A stretch of 64,000 bases of DNA from Candidatus Heimdallarchaeota archaeon (GCA_026702845.1 JADCLS010000018.1:1-64000), one strand, 5' to 3'. Counted from the stretch's first letter, positions 20,901-29,329 are shown. Program-made: numbers and translations. The notes: generated from the sequence alone by a model not told the origin.

Positions 20901-21293
20901 AACCCAGAGCCTATCCTTACCATCGATAGCAATAGTTGCGTAGTCGATAGTATTTACTCCAAAATGATTGTCATCAGATCCTGGGATACTAGACTCTCCA
21001 ATGACATGATATTGACCCCAATTCATATCTCGTACCTCTACAGTATATTCTGTTTTCAGATAGTAAAAATCATCATGTACGGTGAAAGCCTGATAGGTAT
21101 CAGTGTTGACATCTTTATCAAAAGAATAAGGAATGAATTCATCAAGAGATATACTGCTTGTTTGAGGAATTAATCCTTGATAATCGAGATTAAAAGTACT
21201 TTGTGGCTCATTGGTTCCTCCTTGAGCTGATAATTGCAGCATCGAGGAGCCGAACAATAAGACGAACATTAAAATGAATGTCCACTTCCGCAT
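14985..21293 (-). CDS. Giant surface protein: beta-propellers, LamG-like domain, C-terminal sorting signal
   Basis: A secreted, anchored protein of 2,102 residues. A signal peptide (MRKWTFILMFVLLFGSSMLQLSAQ) opens it; the ATG at 21293 was chosen over an upstream one at 21353 because it begins the signal peptide and lies 26 bases from a TATA box. Residues about 30-1050 are NHL/YncE-like propeller blades (for example DRLWVSDQGNTRIQVFD). A LamG/concanavalin-like domain spans about 1075-1250 (FTLALWIRPDP, then FFQGVLSEVHIINYALPESQI). More propeller repeats run to about 1940. An Ig-like module (about 1945-2045) is followed by a Thr/Ser-rich linker, GPPAPPIPTPGF near 2064, a membrane helix and RRKK. 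The tripartite end resembles archaeosortase-processed PGF-CTERM proteins. It is a paralog of the protein at 22007-27646. The likely role is cell-surface adhesion or layer; the ligand is unknown. Confidence 0.88.
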   Translation of the reverse strand: MRKWTFILMFVLLFGSSMLQLSAQGGTNEPQSTFNLDYQGLIPQTSSISLDEFIPYSFDKDVNTDTYQAFTVHDDFYYLKTEYTVEVRDMNWGQYHVIGESSIPGSDDNHFGVNTIDYATIAIDGKDRLWVSDQGNTRIQVFDIYDNWNLVYTYDYAGVHSLIAGLEYSSYYDMMFLTDYGSGSVVALDMQFNIINQFGGASNPHTVSVDPTTGDIALGNGAGTGLGFVEVFNFKGERIKLYGDGGWDRPVFVRYDMHGNLIVLDDMSNRAVVFEANTNTTYNLNTAGGFSGVSDPHGASVQKNKLFILNRGDARISEFSNIYSGFPNPTGLKQVSQYDIPDINGISVDYNSLFTTKGYADGLSFRHFQQYDELDYTIFGITHDVDSGNYFALYPFGIRKFNAAFEIVAETPSTDPIDIDYNELTQSSYQPLLYKNGYVYAVNSPNNQIVKYDATTLSVSAVYDVSGHSANDPMSLTWDPYNGYFWVVYWQEACNFDLDFNYLGTLFTSNNMHTLAIDSNGRRFAGNGHSNTSIEVYDNTGNYLMSFYSPATPFDRPVTTFVNENDYLFVLSDGGGTQTVQAFSPALDFLFEIGDPYNTGFDIYQLNDAASMFVTGDSVAINNKGRTTIDNFQFYDPAKGMSWNHFNRNDGYLTQGAEFADYGYPITNDKISMFYYMPRDGVVRERVIETNTYIRDLSTPHNIVSMDYNRGKFYHTNGSTIVISEMNGGTLLELSQRSIGPIDARGIAVDSEFIYVMANDGLNIYNLNVDWLANVPFSEFDQSYGDIDIFGDLLYVNLQNKILVFEVEYPAMPKWLPPTPAGSIPTVSNRQEYQISGSNGITVIPEDGLLLSATDSTQVYRYGLSDMGSNGETTWGALSLAGIAYRGNNEISFFDATSKVIYIYNYQPPFEFQRTLPFANSEILGNGTPRRMDYDSKTNSYWITNEAGDTVHRFQEDDQGLLRLISSFDTSMQHIRGIAVTDNLVFVGGITLDTTVSVIHVYDYQGTFLKEIDEGFAFNVGLEIFENKLYYLDTLGKLSVFELNFPDPAKNRLLYLSLQDIQGGSISDPISGYMGEIYGDPQVVTEDGRIGIRFDGSDYIQIPNFDMNIDSFTLALWIRPDPADSTQRVIIDYDHHGSQANFALQSSGFNNYPMIFNSQTNGWVGDGTQLQENVWQQLTITVEHGYVQHYLNGQLTTSYNVDQALYSNTPRTLTLGALSTDTFDIPRFFQGVLSEVHIINYALPESQINELINGKYTPHLLPVGISSVGSVETNTKNGLTYNYDSNEFLTSNIMDSDDTDINILDFNTLAVTSTFKIYHNAMGLAYMGGENLAYSSFNDQTIKILDYGSNIEMASYRADFVNGIAGLTYDPTDNTFYVVGFNDETIYHVRAVDDTVDPHMEILNSLNTGLWNLWGVKIYNGLVYVLGGTADGAEQIGTLRIYDLQFNLQVEFKSHDLDAWQGIEIVDDFLYVVKGCCSAIHIFELLYEGGTPGPLPEDFINLTTYQTNGAQGLTYNWDDNNLLAVNTHDSDANVAIIGASDFTDNGGFYLNFQAYGVAYMGGNKVAFTSLSDNTIKIVDYYTQYQYSSYPADLGCLSGLAYDETDDSFWVTSFCSEELFQVKYNDQTNTYEQQKKYSIGYYDLWGVDVYQGYVFVIGGDKSNNNMGTIMIYDKQGTLLFNWSDDSLNGWQGIKIHENRLHVMKYNGELNVYDIYYPGMPNDQVKQTKSINYSSTKNLGNNLCSITDTGNYYFITMCDDPGQLRVYDMDFNYIQTTDLPYTPWGVTYDAVGNVIWVSAPFNKEIYGYNADPYAFNQLYTISTPFNAYGLSMDDKYPNTMWMAARDEGKIYQYWIEFNGGSINYDYNSQIDITTDVWGVEVRNGYIYTQINNNKIQMFGRDLVLVKEFTDINLYNANDFYIQNDMLYVTHWDGRITIYNMNYDETSGDYFNVRFTTPSDGQTVSGQVRIKWTVDTNLGDIYIYYGLSYKYDNPGNYYEWLYDGDITEYSLDTTKLDNGPIIVQIYAEGAGFTSTAFLSLTINNSDDTRPTTTSKTTTSEDETTTSNATGPPAPPIPTPGFDAPLSILSIFFVAAVFQIRRKKIT

Positions 21294-21313
21294 AGCGTAA
21301 ATTATTATACAAA

Positions 21314-21323
21314 ATATATAAAG
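21314..21323 (-). promoter_or_regulatory. TATA-like box of the 2,102-residue surface protein
   Basis: CTTTATATAT on the minus strand, centred 26 bases from the ATG at 21293, predicts a leaderless transcript. Confidence 0.6.
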
Positions 21324-21407
21324 AATATCTATTCTTTGTATGACCTCGATCAATTTTTTTAATCGAATTAGCGGTCAAACCGTATACAGTTCAATTTCTC
21401 TTTTGAT

Positions 21408-21914
21408 TCAGAGTTTCTTTTTCCTATTCTGAAATTTATTTAGCAGGAATATCACCATCGGGTAAAAGCAAAACCCTAGATTATTTTCTGATGATTGAGA
21501 TCCCTCAGAAGGTTTGAATTTGGTATTATCTATACTGAAATGGACAACATCTGAATCAGAATATCCCTTGAGAGTTCCTTCGATAATCATATTCAGTTGA
21601 CAGACGGAATAGTAACAATAGTCTGTTGTATCAATCAATACACTATCAAAAAACATCCCTTCCTTTATGATGATCCAATCAAAAGTACTCATATATTTTA
21701 TGAGGATATGAGGATCTCCTCCCAACGAGGTATCAATATCCCATCTTATTACATACTCAATTGTCGTGATCGTTGTATTCTCAGCTGGAGTAGAGAATGT
21801 AATATTGAAATAATCATCCTCAGTAGCATGAGTATATGGATCAGCTGTATCTGCATATATTGGCAATAGACCGAGTAAAATGAAAGATAGCAGAATAATG
21901 ATCCTTTGATACAT
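21408..21914 (-). CDS. Small exported Ig-like protein with degenerate C-terminal anchor
   Basis: A 168-residue protein. The signal peptide is MYQRIIILLSFILLGLLPIYA. The mature part (YFNITFSTPAENTTITTIEYVIRWDIDTSLGG, shown in part) is the same Ig-like module found at the C-termini of both neighbouring giants and in the 176-residue protein at 27761. Two Cys near residues 93 and 98 (CYYSVC) may pair. Unlike its relatives it lacks the GPPAPPIPTPGF motif; the end is Ser-rich, then a hydrophobic stretch (LGFCFYPMVIFLLNKF) and NRKKK. It sits between the two giants on the same strand. It could be a lighter surface subunit or a decayed copy; the frame is intact. Confidence 0.7.
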   Translation of the reverse strand: MYQRIIILLSFILLGLLPIYADTADPYTHATEDDYFNITFSTPAENTTITTIEYVIRWDIDTSLGGDPHILIKYMSTFDWIIIKEGMFFDSVLIDTTDYCYYSVCQLNMIIEGTLKGYSDSDVVHFSIDNTKFKPSEGSQSSENNLGFCFYPMVIFLLNKFQNRKKKL

Positions 21915-22006
21915 CTATATTTCTAGTCATAGAGTATTTTCTTATGCTTGTTTATAAAATTACGAATAATTGGGAAAATTAAGCTAGAGATTTACGATAC
22001 ATTTGT

Positions 22007-25000
22007 CTATTTTGATTTGATATTTACTTTTCTGCGTACTTGTACCAATGTGGTCATCATAAATATAGATAGTATTCCCAGTGGTAGCTCAAATCCTGGA
22101 GTTGGGATTGGTGGTGCTGGTGGCCCAGTTGCGCTTTCCTCAGACGTCTCACCAGGATCATCCGTTGATGCTGGAGGAGACATATCTGAATTGTCCACAC
22201 TAAGGTAAATCTCATGCAGATCTGTATAACCATCTGCCCAAGCAGATATCCTTAAAGTTAGACTACACTCAGCATAGTAACACATATCATTTGTGTCAAC
22301 AGTAAATGAGTACTCATTCACACCGTTCCATAGATCATAGAATCGTTGACTTACTGCATATCTTATCTGAAAATTAATGTCAGCGTTAATGGTTGTATCT
22401 ACTTCCCATCTGAGAGTATAGGTACCTCCTATGGTGTCTCCGGAAGTAGGAGAGGTCCACTGGACATCAAGATAATGATCAGTGGGGTCGTCGTAAGATA
22501 GGGTGAATACTTTTAAGGTGCCCCAGCCAAAAACGTACAAAGTATCATCAAATACATCAATACCCTGCCAGTCATTGAGTAGGCCACTACGGTATTCAAA
22601 TTGGTAATTTCCTTGGTTATCATATACTTTAATCGTTCCAATATCCCCTTCATCCTTGGATCCACCAATTACAAATATATATCCATTGTATTCAGCAACA
22701 CCCCATGTATTCGTCATATCAACATGTAAATCCCAATCAATATCGATGTGTGGATTACCAGGTTCATCATTAAACCAACCATGATAGATCTTCTCATCAC
22801 AATATGAAGTCAGCCAAAGAGATCCATCAGAATTATCAATGTCTACACCAGCTAGACAGCTAATACCTGTTGAGTAGGAATTCAACTGATCATGTGACTG
22901 ATAATCAATAAGACGAATATGATCTCCAGAAGCAACAACAATAGTATTAGGACCCATATAACTCAAACCCATGGGATTATCACCCACCCAGAACTGGCCA
23001 GTTGGATTGTAATCATGTCTATTGGAGAAATAGAGATAACCATCGTTAGGATTTGATGTAATAATTAAATTACCATCTGAATTCACTGTGACGCCTGATG
23101 CACCATTCAGACCGTAGTTTTGATAATTGATAAAACTTTTAGGTAACTCTCCAATTGGGCTTCCACCCTCAAATAGTATATCATAAATGGTCAATCGACT
23201 GTCCCAATGGGCCACGTATAGTCGATCATCCACGATACAAGCATCTTGAGCATTATATAGATTTGAATGAGTCAGCTCCTTGTAAAAATTAAAGGTGTTA
23301 TCTGCCATTAGTTCATAGACATAAATCGCATTCTCATTGACAAATGCATATAGAAATCCAGCATAATACTCGACACCTTTAACTGCTTGTCCTGTATTAA
23401 GCTCAGACCAGTATTCTAGGCCGAGAGTTCCTGCATTATCAGTTATATGGTACCTAAACACCTTCTGACTAAATTCAGAAGCAATCCAAAGTGTATCTGG
23501 AAGAGAGGGATCAAATGATAATCCTTCAGGAGGTACGCCAATACTAATAGACTGTAACTCATTGAAATTATTAGGATCAGTACTGAATACATGAATTCTT
23601 TGATCACCCATAGCTGCGATCCAAAGTACATTTCGGACATTATCATAAGTTACTCCAAAGCTCTCAAAGGGAACTTCGAAGGAATTAACAAAGTTCATTT
23701 CAGAATCATAGAAAATTACTCTACCTGAGGCAGATGAATCGATAATATCAGTGCCCACAAAGTGAGTTCCTGTCCAAGCTAACGAAATTCTTGATTGCAT
23801 TCCACCATAATCAGCTATGTTATTCAAGGTCTTAGGAGCTTTTCTTTGGGGTGCAGGTATACCAGTATATAATTCCATCACTTGATTAGAAGAAAGCTGG
23901 AAATCAATGATCTGCATCTCAGAGAGAATACCTTGGAAGAATCGAGGGATACCAAATGTATCGGTTGATAAGGCACCAATGGTTAGGTTTCTAGGAGTGA
24001 AATAATTTAGTCCCATGTCTGTATCCCAATAGTTTACTTGTTGTCCATTGATATATTGAGTAAGTTGTCCATTATGAACAGTAATGGTAAACATTTGCCA
24101 ATTATTATCAGTTAGATGAGTATTACGATGGTCACCAAATGGTACTAATGCATAATCATTATACCCCACGCTCTGTAATGCCCAGTTACCCCCAGCTCCA
24201 TGGTGGTCGAAATCAATTATCACTCTTTGTTGATTATCAGCAGCATCTGGTTTTACCCACATATTTAGGGTGAAAGTATGAAGATTCATATCAAATCCTG
24301 GGATATTGATGTAATCCTCACCTGAAAATCTAATACCCGTTCTTCCGGCCTCATTCACAACTACTGGATCACCTTCAACAAAACCAGTATATCCAGAGGC
24401 CAAATCCTCAACATTCATATTCTTTATGTCATTTAGGGGCATATAGAGCAGACTATTCTGAACAAATGGATTACCCTGCCCCCCAGTCTTAAGATCATAA
24501 ACATAGATTTTTCTGTTGGTTTGCTCTAGATAGTACAGCCTGTCATCATAAATATCAATTCCACCATTTCTGACAAAACGTGAGTTATCGACAAAATCAA
24601 ACTGGAATTCACCAATGTAACTAAATATTCTAATGACGTTATCACCATTGACTGGATTTCTTCCTGGAACAAAGATGAGATTATCAGTCACTGCTACACC
24701 ATACACCTCATCAAGTCCAGTTCCAAAAGAAGAAATATCTACAAGAGCTGTTCCTTCCTGATTAAGCTTCATGTGATGAATTCTCCCCTCGGTGCCATCA
24801 TTGAATGTCTCTGCCAACCAATAAGTATTGGATTCGGGATCATAATCTATTCCCAAGGCGTTTACTAGATTTGTAGTATACAGTGCAAACATCTCATGAT
24901 TGGGCCAGTAATTGAAGATTCTCACATCATTTGATCCTGAACCGGTAAGAGCCACATTGCCATTTCCAATGTAAGAAAGTGCATTAGTATCAGTATCATA

Positions 25001-27646
25001 TGTCCATTGGGTATTGTAACTAAAATCATTAGTAGAGTATTCATACACTGTTGTTCTGACAACATTATCTGTAACTAACAATGTTCCTTGATCATCCACC
25101 ACGGTCAGCCCCATGTATCCATTAGTATTGAAATCTCCTGCGAGTAAAAATTCTGGAACTGGACCAGGAGGTACTGGAGGTAACCATTTAGGTAAGTCAG
25201 GAAGAAGTACTTTGTATATATACAGAAAATCTCCATTCTGAACATACAAGTAATCTCCAAAAATATCTATGGCTAGGTGCCCAATTACCCACTCTGGATT
25301 ATCAAAAGTGAGTAGATAATTCAAATCATCATTCTCATAAGAATATACGTGTATTTCTCCAGAATCCTCGCTCAAGTAGATAAATCGCTCATCCACGGCT
25401 ATACTAATTCGGTTGTAAGCAGTTGTAATTGTCTGGATAGAGACATTATTAATCAAATCATCAACAATTTCAAATATCACAATCTGTGATCCAGACATAT
25501 CATTATTAGCCACTGCGTAGAAGCGTCCATTGAAATAATCCATAGATCGTATATCAAAAGCTGGGATATCTGTCCCAAGATTTTCAGGAACAAATGAGCC
25601 TGAAGTCAGATCACTTGGTCTAATGACATTCTCATGTGGTAGATAGCTGAACAGAGTAGTCGGATTATGGGTGATTGTCTCAACATATTCTCCAAAATAG
25701 CTGGTTTGATATGTGAAATCAACCCTCGCATTGAAATGCTCAAATTTCATACCTGCTGGAGGAATATAGAGTTGATATTTATCTAAAGCATTTCTCCACT
25801 GATTGTTAACATATAATTGGTTATTCTGAGCATATAGATCAAATGGTCCATCCATGAGCCACCAATCTGATCCTGGGTTATTTGGTTCTCCAAGTTCCAT
25901 AATGAAGGAGAAATTAGAATCGAAAACTTGTATCCTGTGCTGACCACCACCTTGCATATCTGAGCAGATATAGAAACGATTATATTCATCAGTAGCAACA
26001 ATAACAGGTCTATTGAAACCAACCTCTGTACCAGAGTAAATTTCAGTAACAAAATTATCTGCATCATCATAAACCCATGCAGACGCATTACCCCCCTCAA
26101 CTCCATTTCCTAGTAACTTATAACCATTAGGTGCAATGGTAATGGTATGGAGGTTTGGTGATGTTAAATTGCGATTTATATCATTAAAACTAAGGTCAAA
26201 TGCTCTAGCAACATCATTGTAGAATGCAATCCAGAATATATTCTCTTGTGATGAATATCGTATTGTATAAGGATCTGATGGATAGGATGATAGATCGATA
26301 TTATCGACAACTGTTAGGCCCACTGGTTCATATACAAGAATTCTTTTGTTCCCAGAGTCTGCAAGGTAAATATAACCATTGTGGTACTCAAGTAATTGCA
26401 TACCATTTAGATTTAATCCACCAGCATAGGGATCATTGGTTGGAGTTTCACCTATATAATTCATATTTGGATCATATTTTCTCAAACCGTAGTTATTTGC
26501 CAGATAGATATTACCTTCTTGATCCAGGGTAAATGAATTGAAGTCAAAATTTATTACTCCAATATGATCATAACCAAAACCATCAGGATATCCTTGAGAA
26601 ACATAAACATTTCCATAATCAACTGACAAATCACCTCTGGTGTAAATATTGTGCTGAGCTATCATCTCAAGGCCCGTAGGCTCAGTATACCCTTCAACAT
26701 GCTTGAATATCATGAAATGATTATCTCCATTGAACACATAGACAGAATCATGATAGATAGCCAGATTTCTTGGACTGTAAGTATTAATTGATTCCAGATA
26801 CTGATAATTCAAATCAAAGAGCTCGAATCGAGCTGCTGCTGCATCATCACAGATGAAAAGTCTTCCCTCTCTGTCATGAGCAACAAATATTGGCCGATAC
26901 CAACCAGAACTTACCTGTTGAATCAGAGTTCCATCAAGGTTGAATACCTCGATATATCCAAATGCACCATTACCGACAGCAATATGCCCATTCTGAGGGT
27001 TGACACTCACGGTATGGGGATCGGTGGCCCCGAAAGAAGCTACTTGGTTAAATTGCATATCATAGTACTCAATTTTGCTACCTACAGTCTCTGCAACAAA
27101 CATCATATCATAATAACTTGAATAGGATAAACCGATAAAGTTGCCATTATTTCCATCGATTGGTATTGTTGCAACATAATCAAGATTATTCCGAGTATCA
27201 AAGATTTGGATACGGTTATTGCCTCCATCTCCAACCCACAATCGATCTTGAGAATCGACTGCTAAGTTACCATATTCCATGGTTTCAGGATTATTGAAAT
27301 GACCATTATCACTTCCTTCTATTCCAGGATCTCCAATTTCATATAAGAAATTCATTTCCATATCACGGACTTCTATATGAGCAAAATATTTGATATAGAA
27401 TAATCCATTATGGATAATATATGAGCCTACTCCTGGTGTTATAGTAGGGGTATTTCCCCCATGCCAGTAATAAGAACCCTCATCCGGAGTGATAGAAGAG
27501 GGCGTAGTATCTAATGTATTCAAGTATTCCATGCTTATATCTTGGTTTAATGTTTCTTGTACAGAGCCACCATGTGCTGAAAACTGCATAAAGGAGGAAC
27601 TAAGCAAAATAACAAAAAGAAAGATATATTTTCTGTTTGCTAGCAT
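22007..27646 (-). CDS. Giant surface protein: beta-propellers, LamG-like domain, C-terminal sorting signal (paralog)
   Basis: A 1,879-residue paralog of the protein at 14985-21293. The signal peptide is MLANRKYIFLFVILLSSSFMQFSA. NHL-type propeller blades fill residues about 50-1070 (LWVGDGGNNRIQIFD and similar). The LamG-like domain spans about 1085-1255 (TGIRFSGEDYINIPGFDMN and FFQGILSEMQIIDFQLS), followed by YncE-like repeats to about 1715. The Ig-like C-terminal module (about 1722-1840) includes a Cys pair (MCYYAEC). GPPAPPIPTPGF near 1846 precedes a membrane helix and VRRK. The TATA-like box at 27668-27678 is 27 bases from the ATG. The two giants match domain by domain, so they arose by tandem duplication. 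The second is shorter, with fewer repeats in the last third. Surface localisation is firm; function is inferred. Confidence 0.88.
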   Translation of the reverse strand: MLANRKYIFLFVILLSSSFMQFSAHGGSVQETLNQDISMEYLNTLDTTPSSITPDEGSYYWHGGNTPTITPGVGSYIIHNGLFYIKYFAHIEVRDMEMNFLYEIGDPGIEGSDNGHFNNPETMEYGNLAVDSQDRLWVGDGGNNRIQIFDTRNNLDYVATIPIDGNNGNFIGLSYSSYYDMMFVAETVGSKIEYYDMQFNQVASFGATDPHTVSVNPQNGHIAVGNGAFGYIEVFNLDGTLIQQVSSGWYRPIFVAHDREGRLFICDDAAAARFELFDLNYQYLESINTYSPRNLAIYHDSVYVFNGDNHFMIFKHVEGYTEPTGLEMIAQHNIYTRGDLSVDYGNVYVSQGYPDGFGYDHIGVINFDFNSFTLDQEGNIYLANNYGLRKYDPNMNYIGETPTNDPYAGGLNLNGMQLLEYHNGYIYLADSGNKRILVYEPVGLTVVDNIDLSSYPSDPYTIRYSSQENIFWIAFYNDVARAFDLSFNDINRNLTSPNLHTITIAPNGYKLLGNGVEGGNASAWVYDDADNFVTEIYSGTEVGFNRPVIVATDEYNRFYICSDMQGGGQHRIQVFDSNFSFIMELGEPNNPGSDWWLMDGPFDLYAQNNQLYVNNQWRNALDKYQLYIPPAGMKFEHFNARVDFTYQTSYFGEYVETITHNPTTLFSYLPHENVIRPSDLTSGSFVPENLGTDIPAFDIRSMDYFNGRFYAVANNDMSGSQIVIFEIVDDLINNVSIQTITTAYNRISIAVDERFIYLSEDSGEIHVYSYENDDLNYLLTFDNPEWVIGHLAIDIFGDYLYVQNGDFLYIYKVLLPDLPKWLPPVPPGPVPEFLLAGDFNTNGYMGLTVVDDQGTLLVTDNVVRTTVYEYSTNDFSYNTQWTYDTDTNALSYIGNGNVALTGSGSNDVRIFNYWPNHEMFALYTTNLVNALGIDYDPESNTYWLAETFNDGTEGRIHHMKLNQEGTALVDISSFGTGLDEVYGVAVTDNLIFVPGRNPVNGDNVIRIFSYIGEFQFDFVDNSRFVRNGGIDIYDDRLYYLEQTNRKIYVYDLKTGGQGNPFVQNSLLYMPLNDIKNMNVEDLASGYTGFVEGDPVVVNEAGRTGIRFSGEDYINIPGFDMNLHTFTLNMWVKPDAADNQQRVIIDFDHHGAGGNWALQSVGYNDYALVPFGDHRNTHLTDNNWQMFTITVHNGQLTQYINGQQVNYWDTDMGLNYFTPRNLTIGALSTDTFGIPRFFQGILSEMQIIDFQLSSNQVMELYTGIPAPQRKAPKTLNNIADYGGMQSRISLAWTGTHFVGTDIIDSSASGRVIFYDSEMNFVNSFEVPFESFGVTYDNVRNVLWIAAMGDQRIHVFSTDPNNFNELQSISIGVPPEGLSFDPSLPDTLWIASEFSQKVFRYHITDNAGTLGLEYWSELNTGQAVKGVEYYAGFLYAFVNENAIYVYELMADNTFNFYKELTHSNLYNAQDACIVDDRLYVAHWDSRLTIYDILFEGGSPIGELPKSFINYQNYGLNGASGVTVNSDGNLIITSNPNDGYLYFSNRHDYNPTGQFWVGDNPMGLSYMGPNTIVVASGDHIRLIDYQSHDQLNSYSTGISCLAGVDIDNSDGSLWLTSYCDEKIYHGWFNDEPGNPHIDIDWDLHVDMTNTWGVAEYNGYIFVIGGSKDEGDIGTIKVYDNQGNYQFEYRSGLLNDWQGIDVFDDTLYVFGWGTLKVFTLSYDDPTDHYLDVQWTSPTSGDTIGGTYTLRWEVDTTINADINFQIRYAVSQRFYDLWNGVNEYSFTVDTNDMCYYAECSLTLRISAWADGYTDLHEIYLSVDNSDMSPPASTDDPGETSEESATGPPAPPIPTPGFELPLGILSIFMMTTLVQVRRKVNIKSK

Positions 27647-27667
27647 TCATCCTAAATTCTGATTTTT

Positions 27668-27678
27668 CATATATAAAA
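27668..27678 (-). promoter_or_regulatory. TATA-like box of the 1,879-residue surface protein
   Basis: TTTTATATATG on the minus strand, centred 27 bases before the ATG at 27646, predicts a leaderless transcript. Confidence 0.6.
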
Positions 27679-27760
27679 TCTATCAATTACTAACTATTAG
27701 TTCTCTATTATTTATTATATAAATTATATTAATGTGATTCACCCTATCTAGGTACTTATA

Positions 27761-28291
27761 TCAGCCTCTTCTTCTATTAATTACTAATCCTATGGCGATC
27801 AGGGGGATTAAACTGGTAGATAACTCAAATGCAGGTGTAGGAATGGGCGGAGCTGGTGGTCCAGTTTCGGTTTCAGTATCTGAATCGGAAATTTCTATAT
27901 TATTATCAACAGTCACTTCTATATCATCATAATTTGTAATATTCCCTGCAAAAGCCGATAATCTGAATGTAATAAGACATACAGTGTCACAAATAGTTTT
28001 CGTATCGATAGTTGTTGAAGTATAATCGTATCCTTCATACAATAGATGTGTAGAATGAGCCGAGATTTTATACAGGATATTGCCTTCATAATTTGTACTG
28101 ACTGTCCATCTGAAATTTACCTTTCCACTAATTGTACTTCCATTAGTAGGGCTTGTAAACATAGCTTCTAGGTAAATAGAATCCTTGTTGAGAATTATAT
28201 CCTGATTATTTTCACCCTTAACCGGTAAGAGAAGTACTAGGTTAAAGCATAAAATAAACACTAATAACAATGTACTTGCCTTCAAAACCAT
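27761..28291 (-). CDS. Small anchored surface protein: Ig-like module plus sorting signal
   Basis: A 176-residue protein. The ATG at 28291 begins a signal peptide (MVLKASTLLLVFILCFNLVLLLPVKG) and lies 26 bases from a TATA-like box; the open frame runs 65 codons further up but those overlap the next gene. The mature part (MFTSPTNGSTISGKVNFRW and on) equals the C-terminal Ig-like module of the giants, with a Cys pair (CDTVC). It ends TETETGPPAPPIPTPAFEL, a membrane helix and NRRRG. Note PAF in place of PGF, a change at the putative sorting residue. It may act as a minimal surface subunit. It stands just upstream of the second giant, same strand. Confidence 0.8.
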   Translation of the reverse strand: MVLKASTLLLVFILCFNLVLLLPVKGENNQDIILNKDSIYLEAMFTSPTNGSTISGKVNFRWTVSTNYEGNILYKISAHSTHLLYEGYDYTSTTIDTKTICDTVCLITFRLSAFAGNITNYDDIEVTVDNNIEISDSDTETETGPPAPPIPTPAFELSTSLIPLIAIGLVINRRRG

Positions 28292-28310
28292 ACATTCAGT
28301 ATAAATTGCA

Positions 28311-28323
28311 GATATTTTAAATA
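28311..28323 (-). promoter_or_regulatory. TATA-like box of the 176-residue surface protein
   Basis: TATTTAAAATATC on the minus strand, centred 26 bases from the ATG at 28291. Confidence 0.5.
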
Positions 28324-28376
28324 TTACTACATTGAAGATTTCGAGTGACTGAAATTCGCCATTTCTGTTACTAGGT

Positions 28377-28682
28377 TCATGATCCAAGTAATCCAAGCAT
28401 GGATTCTTTATATTCTTCAAAGGCCAATTTCCCCTCTTCTGTGATGCGCAGGACAGTTTTGGTCTTCCTTTTGTTGAGTTCATCATCCAATTTCACTATC
28501 TCGATATATCCTGCTTCTTCTAATGCAGAGGCTTGAGCTGAGATACTCCCCCATGACTGATTGATCTTATCTTTGAGGAAGATCATATCAACCTCCTCTG
28601 TAGCAACTAAATAGGTGAGAATTTTTAGACGTACTGGCTGATGAATGGTTTTATTGATCTCAATATCCACATCCTCACTCAT
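28377..28682 (-). CDS. Winged-helix transcriptional regulator (HTH_34 type)
   Basis: A 101-residue DNA-binding protein. IHQPVRLKILTYLVATEEVDMIFLKDKI (residues 13-40, shown for position) begins the helix-turn-helix, SWGSISAQASALEEAGY is the recognition region, and RKTKTVLRITEEG forms the wing. This is the pattern of the MarR/ArsR-related HTH_34 family, small regulators often coded beside a membrane protein. The start codon ATG overlaps the end of the upstream gene by 8 bases (ATGAGTGA), and an AGGAGG site lies at 28692-28697, so translation is coupled. The target is unknown; autoregulation of the pair is the usual arrangement. Confidence 0.88.
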   Translation of the reverse strand: MSEDVDIEINKTIHQPVRLKILTYLVATEEVDMIFLKDKINQSWGSISAQASALEEAGYIEIVKLDDELNKRKTKTVLRITEEGKLAFEEYKESMLGLLGS

Positions 28683-29307
28683 CAATTCCTTCCTCCTCGA
28701 TGATAGGATGAGTTTTGATGAAGTAGCTAAAAGTGATCAATCCTAAAATGAGGAATAATACTCCCCAAAGGATACTGAATATTCTCAATCCCTCAAATCG
28801 GGTCCAAGGTTCATCCATCACACTCAAAACAGAGATGAGCATCCCAGAAATGGTAGGACCTACTCCAATAAGCAGATAACGATCCTGTCCAGATTTATCT
28901 GCAAGATCCATCCCTGGACCAAACAATATCAATCCAAGGAGAAATGGCCATACACGGTACAGATTATCTGAATCTCCATAGGCATCAGGCATAAGAAGAA
29001 CAAGAATTCCTGCCAAACTGAATATTGTTGCCATGAATACAATAAAAGGGATGAAATCGAAATCAGTTTCCTTTTTCATCTTAACATAGCCAATTCTTGG
29101 ATAAGTGTATTTCTCTCTCACAAATTCTGAAAGAAATTTGAAAATAACCAAAGCCAAAACTACCATAATACCAATTGGCATAGTTGAGTAGTATAAATTC
29201 GAAATTATTAAAAGCATGATACCCATAAAAGCAAACATCAATCCATCTTGAATGGTGCTACGATAGGCCTCCTGCTGAGCTTCTTGAAGTGGTGTTACGT
29301 GCTTCAT
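28675..29307 (-). CDS. Polytopic membrane protein coupled to the winged-helix regulator
   Basis: A 210-residue protein with about six membrane helices: roughly 25-40, 42-62, 82-107, 120-132, 145-162 and 174-196. The N-terminus and the loop near residue 63-80 are charged (VREKYTYPRIGYVKMKKE). There is no recognised enzymatic motif. It is the first gene of a two-gene unit with the HTH_34 regulator, a pairing seen widely in archaea and bacteria in which the membrane protein may sense a signal or sequester the regulator. A TATA-like box at 29330-29337 is 27 bases from the ATG. The name stays open. Confidence 0.8.
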   Translation of the reverse strand: MKHVTPLQEAQQEAYRSTIQDGLMFAFMGIMLLIISNLYYSTMPIGIMVVLALVIFKFLSEFVREKYTYPRIGYVKMKKETDFDFIPFIVFMATIFSLAGILVLLMPDAYGDSDNLYRVWPFLLGLILFGPGMDLADKSGQDRYLLIGVGPTISGMLISVLSVMDEPWTRFEGLRIFSILWGVLFLILGLITFSYFIKTHPIIEEEGIDE

Positions 29308-29329
29308 AACAATATATTAAATATTCAAA

